Shown here one piece after another: positions 8,388 through 16,310 of a DNA stretch of 20,679 nt. Every line of letters starts with the position of its first letter. The first letter of the stretch is position 1. The position numbers and the translations under genes are program-made. The stretch covers positions 1-20,679 of the forward strand of contig CAYUVK010000091.1 of assembly GCA_964448105.1 (NCBI GenBank), in the 5' to 3' direction. The notes below the pieces were generated by a model. That model was not told the DNA's origin, searched no databases, and worked only from the letters and a program-made list of their open reading frames with translations. This DNA is from CAVQBP01 sp964448105 (GTDB taxonomy: Bacteria > Bacteroidota > Ignavibacteria > Ignavibacteriales > Ignavibacteriaceae).

Positions 8388-8440
8388 GGATGAATGAATG
8401 ACCCGAATGAAATTACATTCAACTAATCAGTCATTTATCC
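8388..8440. repeat. Nested inverted repeat between polX and the crotonase gene
   Basis: GGATGAATGA (8388-8397) can pair with TCATTTATCC (8431-8440) over 10 positions with one G-U pair on the plus strand. Inside it, GAATG (8405-8409) and CATTC (8416-8420) form a second stem with a 6-base loop. The left part is also a short ATGA tandem repeat. It lies in the 195 bp gap after the polX stop. There is no T-tract on either side, so it is not a classical terminator. Confidence 0.35.
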
Positions 8441-8495
8441 ATTCTATTTATATTTCCATCCGGCTTCGTTTTTCAGACTTTGCTGGATATGTCTA

Positions 8496-10157
8496 CTATT
8501 TAAAACTTCTTTTTACTTTTCTGTTTAGAAACTTTTTAAACTTATTTAAATTAAAACAGTTAATTACTTCTTCCGGCTGAAGTCCTCCTTTTCTTCCCAT
8601 CATTATTCCATACACAAGAAAAGAAATTTCAGATATTGTATGCGCATCAGGGTTTATAGAAAATAAGCAGTCTTTTTCTCTTGCATAATAAATCCGGCGC
8701 CATCCAAGATCTAATCTTTTGGGGCTTGAATTAATTTCTATTGCAGCATTATTTGCAATGCAAGCATCAATAACTTTTTTTATATCAAATTTATATGGAT
8801 CCCGTAAAAGAAGCAGTCTGCCTGAAGGATGAGCAAGAACATCCACAAAAGGATTTTCAACTGCTCTAATTATTCTTCTTGTCATTTCCTTTTCTTCCAA
8901 ATTGAAACGGGAATGAACAGAAGCAATAACAAAATCAAAATTTGAAAGAAATTCATTTTGATAATCTAAATCTCCATTTGTTAAAATATCAACTTCAATT
9001 CCTGCAAATAGCTCCATTTTACTTTCTATTCCCCTGACTTCCCTAATTTGCTGAAGGATACGATTTTCATCCAATCCGTTTGCATAATATGCAGATTTAC
9101 TGTGGTCGTTTACTGATGCATATTTAAAGCCTAATTCTTCAGCAGCATTAACCATTTCATTAAGTGTATTTTTTCCGTCTGAATAAGTCGTATGAAAATG
9201 GAGTAATCCTTTAAAATCATTAAAAGATAAAAGAGAATTTTTACTAAGAGATTTTCCCTTCTGTTCAAAATATTCCTTTTCTCTCATTTCAGGAATAATA
9301 TATGGAGTATTTAGATTTGAAAAGATTTCTTCTTCCGAAGCTCCTTTAATCTTTTTTATATCTAACGAATTAATAAAATCATCTGAACCGGTAGTTAAAA
9401 AAAGCTGTTTATAATATTCCGGTTCATTTTCAGAAATAAAAATAAAAATAGGAACATCGGAATATTCTTCAATAAGAACTTTATCTTTTAATTTTTTATA
9501 GTTGAAATTTTGCTTTAGTTCATCAAAAAAAAGATTTTTATTGGAGGATAGAACAATAAAATCAAGCTGAGAAATAATTTCACTGCCTCTTCTCAATTCC
9601 CCGGATTTTTCTATTTTTTTTACAGAAGTAAAATTTGAAATTTTATTTAAAAGTTCTTTAGATAACCTTAATGCGTTGCTTAATAAAATAAAGTGTTTAT
9701 ATTTTTTATAATCTTTGATACTAGATAATATCTTCTCTTGAAGGTTTTCTCCAAATCCTCTAACATTTATCAATAAATTATTTTTTGCAGCATTTTCCAG
9801 TTCTTCCAAATTTTTAATTTTTAACTCGGAATAAAGCTGCTTTATTTTATTCGGATTTAATCCTTTAATTTTGAGCAGTTGTTCTAATCCCCCCGGAGTT
9901 TCATCTCTAAGCTCTTTGTGGAGTGAGGATTCATTAGTATTATAAAATTCATAAATAACTTTTTGTAGACTTGCTCCAATCCCTTTTATTTTACTCAATT
10001 CTTTTCGTTGGACAATCAGATCAAAATCCCCGTCAATCTTCTGTAGTGAACTTGCCCCGCTGCGATAAGCCTGGATTTTAAATTTATTTTCCCCTCTAAG
10101 TTCCAGCATATCGGCAATTTCTTCAAGTAATTTAATTGTGTCTTTTTTTGAAGGCAT
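8496..10157 (-). CDS. polX: PolX-family protein: HhH + degenerate nucleotidyltransferase + PHP phosphoesterase
   Basis: 553 residues, close to the roughly 570 of bacterial PolX. Order: an N-terminal 8-kDa-like helical domain with helix-hairpin-helix motifs (KIKGIGASL at 57-65, KIKGL at 96-100, NVRGFGENL at 131-139), a polymerase-X nucleotidyltransferase (about 150-290) and a C-terminal PHP domain (about 317-553). The PHP metal ligands look complete: HFH (320-322), DH (351-352), Glu388, His415, His443 and DAH (504-506). The polymerase site is altered. After SGELRRG the expected DxD reads Q197-L-D199, so the first catalytic Asp is gone. Asp234 could be the third, and the stretch after GS258 appears shortened. 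It therefore probably keeps a 3'-5' exonuclease or phosphoesterase activity but may not polymerise. It is transcribed alone or after dus, 118 bp upstream. Confidence 0.88.
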   Translation of the reverse strand: MPSKKDTIKLLEEIADMLELRGENKFKIQAYRSGASSLQKIDGDFDLIVQRKELSKIKGIGASLQKVIYEFYNTNESSLHKELRDETPGGLEQLLKIKGLNPNKIKQLYSELKIKNLEELENAAKNNLLINVRGFGENLQEKILSSIKDYKKYKHFILLSNALRLSKELLNKISNFTSVKKIEKSGELRRGSEIISQLDFIVLSSNKNLFFDELKQNFNYKKLKDKVLIEEYSDVPIFIFISENEPEYYKQLFLTTGSDDFINSLDIKKIKGASEEEIFSNLNTPYIIPEMREKEYFEQKGKSLSKNSLLSFNDFKGLLHFHTTYSDGKNTLNEMVNAAEELGFKYASVNDHSKSAYYANGLDENRILQQIREVRGIESKMELFAGIEVDILTNGDLDYQNEFLSNFDFVIASVHSRFNLEEKEMTRRIIRAVENPFVDVLAHPSGRLLLLRDPYKFDIKKVIDACIANNAAIEINSSPKRLDLGWRRIYYAREKDCLFSINPDAHTISEISFLVYGIMMGRKGGLQPEEVINCFNLNKFKKFLNRKVKRSFK

Positions 10158-10275
10158 ATTAAAAATATCTCAATCAATATGTTTTAAATATAATAAAAGC
10201 TGAAATGATTAAGATAATACTAAAATATAAATTGAGGCTTTTGGTAGGATAAGAAACATCGGAATAATTTCTTCA

Positions 10276-11262
10276 TCAAACGGCTAATTTGTAATCCAAC
10301 AACTCATCTAAATAATTTAATAAAATTTTTTCAACAGGATTATATTCTACTTCCTGCATTAATGCTTGTCTAATCTTAGATACATTATGCAGCCCTTTTA
10401 AATAACCCGAGTAAAATTTTCTATGTTCAATTACCGCTCTTCTTTCTCCTTTTACTTTAACTGCCAACCTTAGATGCTGCAGACAAGTATTTATTTTTGT
10501 ACTTTCATTTATGTTTGTAGAAATATAACCATTTGTAAGTAATTCTTTTGCTTCTTTAAATATCCATGGATTTCCGATTGCTCCTCTTGCAATCATTACA
10601 CCATCGGCCCCAGTTTCATCAAAAGCCCTTTTTACATCATGGGCAGACAAAACATTTCCATTAAGTATTACAGGAATATTTACAACTTCTTTAATTCTTG
10701 GGATCCACTCCCAATAAGCTTCACCTTTATGTCCCATTTTTCTTGTACGGCAATGGATAGTTAGAGCCTGCACACCAACATCTTCGAGCCGTTTCGCTAC
10801 TTCTAAAATTTGTATACTATTATCATCCCAGCCTAAACGTGTTTTTACCGAAACAGGAAGTGAAACAGAATTCACTATTTCCTTTACAAGCTTTTGCATA
10901 TAAGGAGGATCTTTCAATAAAGCAGAGCCCGCTCCGTTTCCTACAACGTTTTTTACCCAACAGCCAGCATTTATATCAATTAAATCAGGATTTTCTGCCT
11001 CTGCAATTTTTGCTCCACCAACCATCGATTCAATATTTCCGCCATAAATCTGAATTCCGACCGGTCTTTCTTCTTCAACAATCTCTAATTTTTTATGAGT
11101 TTTTTCAGATGCTCTAATCAAACCTTCAGAATTAACAAATTCGGTATAAACCACATTGGCACCGAGTTCCCTGCAGATTAATCTAAAAGAAACATCCGTT
11201 ACATCTTCCATCGGGGCAAGAAGAATTGCCTTTTCTATATTTATTTTTCCAATACTAAACAT
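10276..11262 (-). CDS. dusB: tRNA-dihydrouridine synthase (DusB-like)
   Basis: FMN enzyme reducing uridine to dihydrouridine in the tRNA D-loop. From the ATG at 11260-11262 it is 328 residues. A TTG four codons upstream is also in frame, but ATG gives the normal start MFSIGKINIEKAILLAPM. Motifs: APMEDVTDVSFR near the N-terminus, YTEFVNSEGL, GIQIYGGN, DINAGCWVKNV with the catalytic Cys101, KTRLGW (140-145), TIHCRTR with His170 (168-174), VILNGNV and MIARGAIGNPW (223-233) for the FMN phosphate. The residue after the catalytic Cys is Trp102, where many Dus proteins have Pro (GCPxKK). Fold and active site are otherwise standard. It stands 144 bp after the MFS gene and 118 bp before polX. Confidence 0.94.
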   Translation of the reverse strand: MFSIGKINIEKAILLAPMEDVTDVSFRLICRELGANVVYTEFVNSEGLIRASEKTHKKLEIVEEERPVGIQIYGGNIESMVGGAKIAEAENPDLIDINAGCWVKNVVGNGAGSALLKDPPYMQKLVKEIVNSVSLPVSVKTRLGWDDNSIQILEVAKRLEDVGVQALTIHCRTRKMGHKGEAYWEWIPRIKEVVNIPVILNGNVLSAHDVKRAFDETGADGVMIARGAIGNPWIFKEAKELLTNGYISTNINESTKINTCLQHLRLAVKVKGERRAVIEHRKFYSGYLKGLHNVSKIRQALMQEVEYNPVEKILLNYLDELLDYKLAV

Positions 11263-11269
11263 TTTTTTG

Positions 11270-11277
11270 TACAAAGA
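11270..11277 (-). promoter_or_regulatory. Possible Bacteroidota-type -7 element (TATCTTTG) at dus
   Basis: The minus-strand sequence TATCTTTG fits the Bacteroidota -7 consensus TAnnTTTG. It lies only 7 bp before the chosen ATG, so a transcript starting from it would have almost no leader. A -33 TTG at the usual spacing was not found (the nearest is 15 bp upstream), so this may be chance. Confidence 0.22.
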
Positions 11278-11418
11278 TAACGATTAATTAAATACAATTA
11301 TACATCAAAATTATTAAACGGGATTATTGAAAATGGAGAAATTTCAATTTGTTAAAATTAAAAAACCTCTGGGATTAAGCCTAAAGTACCTACCTACCGA
11401 AGGTTTACTTAAAAACTG

Positions 11419-12654
11419 TTAATGTAAGCTTGCTTCGTTGTCTTCAGTATCCATTTCATAATTTTCAATTTCTTCATGAATATGAATTTTTTTAGGAAGG
11501 CTTAGTATACTTAAAAGAATTATTATCAATGTAAAAGCTGCACTACTTAAAAAAGGAAAAGAATACCCGAAAAACTCAAAGGTAAAACCTCCCCATAAGG
11601 GACCTAATACTCTCGCAAAGGCTGATAAAGATTGGTTTATACCAAGAGTAATTCCTTGTTCCTCATCAGAAGTAACTTTAGATACTAAACTCAAAAGAAT
11701 AGGCTGCAAAATACCAATTCCTAAAGCTAAAATTACGGCAACAACTGCTAACCCTAAAAAGTTACCGCCATAAGGAAGAAAAGCAAAACCTAGCATCATT
11801 AATATTGAACCAATTGTTACTAGCTTCAAATCTGAAATAGATTTTGAGATAACTCTTATTAAACCACCCTGAACCATTGCTCCTACAAAACCAACAATTC
11901 CAAAAATATATCCATTCTGAAGATTAGAAAAATTATAAACTTTATAACCAAGCAGTGGTACTATTGCATATATACTAGCAGTGGTAAAAGTTAAGATAAA
12001 AAATAGGATAATTAGTAAAGCTATGTCAGTTTTCTTAAAGATTATTTTCATGGCTTGGATATCAAGCAGCTTTTTACCTATTTTTTTTGCTTTATCAATT
12101 TTGTTATGAGATTCCGGGAGCAAAAATATAGTAAACAAAAATGCTAAAGTTGAAAATCCGGCACTGCTAAATCCAGTTATCATATATCCGAATTTAGAAA
12201 GTAAGCCACCGAATAAAGGTCCAAAAACAAAACCTAAACCGAAAGCAGCTCCAATCATGCCCATCCCTTTAGAACGGTTTTCTTTTGTTGTGATATCAGC
12301 AATATATGCTTGCGCAACTCCGATACTGCTCCCCCCAATACCGCCAACTATTCTTGAGATTATCAGAAGAAGATAAGTATTTGAAAAAGCAAAAATTATG
12401 TATCCGAATGCATTTAAAAGCAGACAAATAATAATAATTGGTTTTCTTCCGTTTTTATCTGATAATTTTCCGAATAAAGGATTAAATATAAATTGCACCA
12501 ATGAATAAATTGCTATTGCAATACCAACTGCAGTTTCACTTACATGCAGTTTAGTTATTGCAAAAGTAGGCAGTATGGGGATTAAAATTCCGAATCCTAA
12601 AAGATCAATAAATACTGTTAGGAAGATAAGAGTTAAAGCAGATCTATTTTTCAC
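11419..12654 (-). CDS. MFS transporter, TetA/DHA1-like drug exporter
   Basis: 411 residues, GTG start (12652-12654), with hydrophobic segments consistent with 12 transmembrane helices and a charged central loop (about 185-205). Helix 1 has LLGFGILIPILP, typical of the tetracycline-resistance/DHA1 branch. Motif A follows helix 2 (GKLSDKNGRKP, 62-72, with Asp66 and Arg70). The antiporter motif C is FGLGFVFGPLFGG (138-150). It is predicted to be a proton-coupled exporter of small hydrophobic compounds in the inner membrane, but the substrate cannot be told from sequence and it should not be read as proof of tetracycline resistance. The acidic C-terminal tail (residues 395-411) is not conserved in the family. 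It seems to be a single-gene unit, with 288 bp upstream. Confidence 0.9.
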   Translation of the reverse strand: MKNRSALTLIFLTVFIDLLGFGILIPILPTFAITKLHVSETAVGIAIAIYSLVQFIFNPLFGKLSDKNGRKPIIIICLLLNAFGYIIFAFSNTYLLLIISRIVGGIGGSSIGVAQAYIADITTKENRSKGMGMIGAAFGLGFVFGPLFGGLLSKFGYMITGFSSAGFSTLAFLFTIFLLPESHNKIDKAKKIGKKLLDIQAMKIIFKKTDIALLIILFFILTFTTASIYAIVPLLGYKVYNFSNLQNGYIFGIVGFVGAMVQGGLIRVISKSISDLKLVTIGSILMMLGFAFLPYGGNFLGLAVVAVILALGIGILQPILLSLVSKVTSDEEQGITLGINQSLSAFARVLGPLWGGFTFEFFGYSFPFLSSAAFTLIIILLSILSLPKKIHIHEEIENYEMDTEDNEASLH

Positions 12655-12805
12655 AATAGCTTGTTCAATTTTTTACAAATAGGATCGACATATTCACCAG
12701 GGATTAGAATTATTTTTTGAATGCTCAATTATTTTAACCTGCAAAAAAAATAAAAATAGAATTATTAATATAAAAATAATTACCGAAATGAATAGTGTAA
12801 TTGGC

Positions 12806-12820
12806 AAATGAATATCATTC
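12806..12820. promoter_or_regulatory. Second copy of the AATGA-ATA-TCATT palindrome
   Basis: This is the same AAATGAATATCATTC 15-mer as at 7003-7017, here in truly non-coding DNA between the ligase stop and the MFS start, about 150 bp before the MFS gene in its direction of transcription. The arms are AATGA and TCATT with a 3-base centre, giving an extra TGAAT/ATTCA pairing option. No other structure is evident in the 288 bp gap 12655-12942, which is AT-rich with no tRNA or conserved ORF. Operator function is speculative. Confidence 0.25.
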
Positions 12821-12942
12821 ACTTATGGAATTCGGAAAAATAGGTTATGGATTTAATTGATCAGACGGATTTTTTAAAGATAGGATTTTTAATCAGTATT
12901 AATCTGTTCGAAACGTATTTTATTTCATTTTTTCCCTTATTT

Positions 12943-14523
12943 TCAATGAATCAAGGCTTTAATTTTTTCAAGGTTATCCGCGTCTTTTATTGTTTTATCA
13001 TTTCGCCATCGATTTATTCTTGGAAATCTGACAGCAACACCTGACTTATGACGTGATGATTTTCGTATTCCATCGAATGCAAGTTCAAAAACAAGTTCAG
13101 GTTTTACTGTACAAACTGGGCCAAACTTTTCGATAGTATTTTTTCTAACAAAAGAATCAACTTCTCGAATCTCTTCATTCGTCAACCCTGAATATGCTTT
13201 TGCAAAAGGAACCAGTTCATTTTCATTCCAGACACCAAAAGTATAATCAGTATATAAATTTACCCTTCTCCCGTGTCCTCGCTGTGCATAAATTAAAACA
13301 GCATAAACAGTTAAAGGATCAATTTTCCATTTCCACCAATCACCTCTTTTTCTTCCCGTACAATACGGAGAGTTAATTCTTTTCAGCATTAGACCTTCAA
13401 CATTTCTACTTCTTGAATCTTCTCTCCTCTCTTTTAATTCATCCCATGAATTTGCTTCTACTTTAGGAGATATAAATAATCTTTTATCCGAAATTTTATT
13501 CACCAGATCGTTTAACATCCTATTCCTATTAATCAAAGGTTCTTTCCTAATATCTTCACCATTAAATTCAATTAAATCATATGCAATAATAATAACAGGG
13601 ATATCACTTATAATCTTTTTTGTTAACTTTTTTCTTCCTATTCTTTTTTGAAGTTCGCCGAAAGGCATCGGTTTTTCATCCTGCCATGAAATGATTTCTC
13701 CATCTATCACTGTTCCATCAGGCAGAAGAAATCCGAGATTTTCAAGTTCGGGGAATTTTTCATTCATCATTTCCTCACTGCGCGACCAGATAAAAATTCT
13801 TCCTTCTCTTTTAATTATTTGAGATCTTATTCCAGGCCATTTCCATTCAGCCTGCCATTCATTTAAATTTCCCAAATTTTCAACATCATCTAATTGAAAA
13901 GCGAGATAAAACGGGTATGGTTTGCTTATTTCAGCATCTTTCGAATCATAAGAAATTATTTTATTAAAAAAATCTTTATTAGGTTTCCAGTTTCCCATTA
14001 ATCTATGAGAAATAACCGGCTCATCAATTCCACTGAAAATTGATAGTGCCTTAACCACAATTTTTGGTGAAATTCCTACGCGGAAACCACCTGTAATTAA
14101 TTTGTTCCAGACAAACCTTTCGTGATTATTCATTTCATTCCAGGCAGAAATCATCTCTTCTTTTTGAATTCTTTCTTCTTTGTTTTTAAGTGGGAGCAGT
14201 TTTTCTTCAATCCAATAATGGAATGATTTATCAGTTGAATGCGTTGCTTGCGGAAGCAGCAAAGTTATTGTTTCAGCCAAATCTCCAACTGAATTATATG
14301 ATTCATTAAATAGCCAATCCGGAATATCTGCTAATTCTGCACTCCATTCTTTAAGCTTCCTGGTTGGAATTGTTTGTTCTGGTTTTCTCCCGATTAAAAA
14401 ACTGATAGCCCAAATCGAATCCTCAGAATTTGAAGATTCAAAATATTCAATAAGTGCACTTATTTTTTCACTAGTTTTTGTAGTTTCATCAAGTCTTTGA
14501 TATAATTTGGCGAAGTTTTTCAA
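12943..14523 (-). CDS. ATP-dependent DNA ligase
   Basis: 526 residues. The start is a TTG (14521-14523), supported because the product then begins MKNFAKLYQRLDETTKT, matching the normal N-terminus of this family; no ATG is nearby. An N-terminal helical DNA-binding domain (1-200) contains ITGGFRVGIS (143-152). The adenylation domain has motif I EWKWPGIR with Lys228, motif III DGEIIS (274-279), motif IV EGLMLK (376-381) and motif V WWKWK (396-400). The OB domain ends with motif VI RFPRINRWRNDK (499-510). Motif I normally reads KxDGxR; here the Asp is Pro230 (codon CCT). The nucleophilic Lys and other motifs remain. The family is often encoded beside a ligase-associated helicase and nuclease, but neither is adjacent here. 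It is divergent from the DUF47 gene. Confidence 0.93.
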   Translation of the reverse strand: MKNFAKLYQRLDETTKTSEKISALIEYFESSNSEDSIWAISFLIGRKPEQTIPTRKLKEWSAELADIPDWLFNESYNSVGDLAETITLLLPQATHSTDKSFHYWIEEKLLPLKNKEERIQKEEMISAWNEMNNHERFVWNKLITGGFRVGISPKIVVKALSIFSGIDEPVISHRLMGNWKPNKDFFNKIISYDSKDAEISKPYPFYLAFQLDDVENLGNLNEWQAEWKWPGIRSQIIKREGRIFIWSRSEEMMNEKFPELENLGFLLPDGTVIDGEIISWQDEKPMPFGELQKRIGRKKLTKKIISDIPVIIIAYDLIEFNGEDIRKEPLINRNRMLNDLVNKISDKRLFISPKVEANSWDELKERREDSRSRNVEGLMLKRINSPYCTGRKRGDWWKWKIDPLTVYAVLIYAQRGHGRRVNLYTDYTFGVWNENELVPFAKAYSGLTNEEIREVDSFVRKNTIEKFGPVCTVKPELVFELAFDGIRKSSRHKSGVAVRFPRINRWRNDKTIKDADNLEKIKALIH

Positions 14524-14694
14524 GATTTACAATTAAAAATTTTACATTAAGTTTCTTAAATTATACAATTAATCTTATATTTAGTTACTAATATTCCACA
14601 ATACAGGGGATTTTTTTAAGAGATAATGAATAAAAGAAAATTGGTTCTTTTATCAAGGAAATAAAAATAATCATTTTGAAATTTAGAGAATAAT

Positions 14695-15306
14695 ATGTTC
14701 CAAAAGCTATTACCAAAAGAAGAAAAATATTTCGATAATTTTAAGGAAATGATATCTCATGTTACCGAAATGGCATCCTATACTCACCAGATTTTCACAT
14801 CAGATCCGATAGATAAAGACTTAATAATCAAATTTAAGCCGCTTGAAAACCTTTGTGATGAAATCTCCTCAAAAGTCGTCAAAAGATTAAACAAAACTTA
14901 TATCACCCCATTCGATCGAGAAGATATTTTTGCCTTAATAAAAAGACTTGATGATATAAGTGATATGCTTCTCGGTGCAACCATGCGGGTTGAAACTTTT
15001 AATATAACAAAAAAAATTAAATATGCAGATAAATTAGCTGCAATTGTTTTAGAACAGATTAAAGAACTCGGAAAGGCAATTCAGGATTTAAAAATAAAAA
15101 GTACAAATGAAATGAAAGCCGTTAAAATATTGGAATCGGAAGCAGATAAAGTGTACCAAATTGCGATGAAAGAATTATTTGAACTTGAGAAAGATCCAAT
15201 CAGTTTAATTAAAAAGAAAGAAATATTAGACCTGCTTGAAAATACTGCGGATAGATGCCAATCAACAGCAAATGTTATAATGTCAATATTCATTAAAAAC
15301 GCCTAA
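14695..15306 (+). CDS. DUF47 (PhoU-like) phosphate transport accessory protein
   Basis: 203 residues, almost entirely predicted helix, with the length and profile of DUF47/PhoU-like proteins. The N-terminus (MFQKLLPKEEKYFDNFKEM), the centre (ITPFDREDIFALIKRLDDIS) and the C-terminus (KEILDLLENTADRCQSTANV) match the family. DUF47 proteins are nearly always encoded beside PiT transporters and are thought to modulate phosphate uptake; metal binding by acidic helical repeats is known for PhoU relatives. It lies 5 bp before the PiT gene, which makes a two-gene operon. Its 171 bp upstream region is shared with the divergent ligase gene. I see no Pho box that I would trust there. Confidence 0.92.
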   Translation: MFQKLLPKEEKYFDNFKEMISHVTEMASYTHQIFTSDPIDKDLIIKFKPLENLCDEISSKVVKRLNKTYITPFDREDIFALIKRLDDISDMLLGATMRVETFNITKKIKYADKLAAIVLEQIKELGKAIQDLKIKSTNEMKAVKILESEADKVYQIAMKELFELEKDPISLIKKKEILDLLENTADRCQSTANVIMSIFIKNA

Positions 15307-15311
15307 GCTTT

Positions 15312-16310
15312 ATGCATTTTGCCATTCTGATTATTACTCTCGCTCTTATTTTTGATTTTTATAACGGAATGAATGATGCTGCAAATTCAATTGCCACTGT
15401 AGTATCAACCAGAGTTCTAACTCCAATCCAGGCTGTTATATGGGCAGCGTTCTTTAATTTTATTGCTGCTTTTATGTTCGGTGTAAGTGTGGCAACTACT
15501 ATTGGAAAAGGTATTGTTGATGTTAGTATCGTAGATAATTTTGTAATTTTTTCTGGTCTTATTGGTGCTATTATTTTAAGTGCTACTGCTACACATTTTG
15601 GTCTACCAATTAGTGTATCACATTCTATTATTGGAGGATATGGTGGAGCAGGTTTAGCAAAAGCCGGATTTAGTGCAATTATTATTTCAGGTTATACTAA
15701 AGTAATAATATTCATTTTTTTAGCTCCAATATTAGGATTCATTTTTGCTTTACTATTTTCTACTGCTACTTTATGGATTGTACGATATAAATCACCTTAT
15801 AAAGTTGATATGTATTTTCGAAAATTTCAATTAATTTCTGCCGCACTTTTTAGTTTGAGCCATGGTTCAAATGATGCACAAAAAACCATTGGAATAATTA
15901 CGGTAGTTCTTTTTACCAATGGTCTAATTGGTGCTTCATTTCATATCCCTTTTTGGGTTATACTAATGAGCTATTCTGTAATAGCATTAGGTACTTTAAT
16001 CGGAGGTTGGAAAGTGATTAAAACACTCGGAATGCGTGTCACAAAATTAACTCCGTTTGGAGGTTTCAGTGCTGAAACTTCGGCCGGACTAACGATTATT
16101 TTTGCTACAATATTAGGAGTCCCGGTAAGTACAACACATACAATAACAGGTTCAATAATCGGAGTTGGAACAACAAAAAGGTTTTCTGCAGTAAGATGGG
16201 GAGTTGCCAGAAATATTTTATGGGCATGGATTTTAACAATTCCCCTCTCAGCTATATTTGCTATGATTACTTATTATGTTTCCGTTTATATTTTCAACTC
16301 CGTTGTATAA
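15312..16310 (+). CDS. PiT family inorganic phosphate transporter
   Basis: 332 residues, typical of short bacterial PiT proteins. The two inverted halves each carry the family signature: GMNDAANSIATVVSTRVLTP (19-38) and SHGSNDAQKTIG (183-194). The paired motifs GLPISVSHSIIGG (97-109) and GVPVSTTHTITGS near the C-terminus also mark the duplication. About ten hydrophobic helices are visible. It should import phosphate as a metal-phosphate complex or by cation symport across the inner membrane, with low affinity. It follows DUF47 after 5 bp. The last 25 bp overlap the convergent DUF2520 gene at 16286-16310, and there is no room for a separate terminator between them. Confidence 0.96.
   Translation: MHFAILIITLALIFDFYNGMNDAANSIATVVSTRVLTPIQAVIWAAFFNFIAAFMFGVSVATTIGKGIVDVSIVDNFVIFSGLIGAIILSATATHFGLPISVSHSIIGGYGGAGLAKAGFSAIIISGYTKVIIFIFLAPILGFIFALLFSTATLWIVRYKSPYKVDMYFRKFQLISAALFSLSHGSNDAQKTIGIITVVLFTNGLIGASFHIPFWVILMSYSVIALGTLIGGWKVIKTLGMRVTKLTPFGGFSAETSAGLTIIFATILGVPVSTTHTITGSIIGVGTTKRFSAVRWGVARNILWAWILTIPLSAIFAMITYYVSVYIFNSVV

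Noticed and set aside
8398..8580. 60-codon plus-strand reading frame across the polX end
   Set aside because: It overlaps the 3' end of polX on the opposite strand and the inverted repeat. No motif or ribosome site supports it.
10839..11117. 92-codon plus-strand frame inside the dus gene
   Set aside because: It is fully antisense to a strongly conserved enzyme; composition (Gln, Phe, Leu) is that of a shadow frame.
11263..11274. TTG start adding four residues (MYKK) to the Dus protein
   Set aside because: The ATG at 11262 gives the usual family N-terminus, and the extra codons overlap a promoter-like TATCTTTG element.
11363..11406. Possible hairpin AAACCT/AGGTTT downstream of the MFS gene
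   Set aside because: The stem is only 6 bp with a loop above 30 bases and no T-run, so it is not supported as a terminator.
12655..12942. Search for a tRNA or small RNA in the longest gap
   Set aside because: No cloverleaf, no conserved RNA motif and no GC-rich segment was seen; only the palindrome at 12806-12820 stands out.
12847..13044. 65-codon plus-strand reading frame in the gap after the ligase gene
   Set aside because: Its second half is antisense to the ligase C-terminus, which has clear motifs. The product is a Phe/Ile-rich string without family features, as expected from AT-rich antisense DNA.
14524..14694. Pho-box or clear promoter in the ligase/DUF47 divergent region
   Set aside because: Several loose -10-like AT-rich hexamers exist, but no pair with good spacing and no repeated 7-mer typical of PhoB sites.
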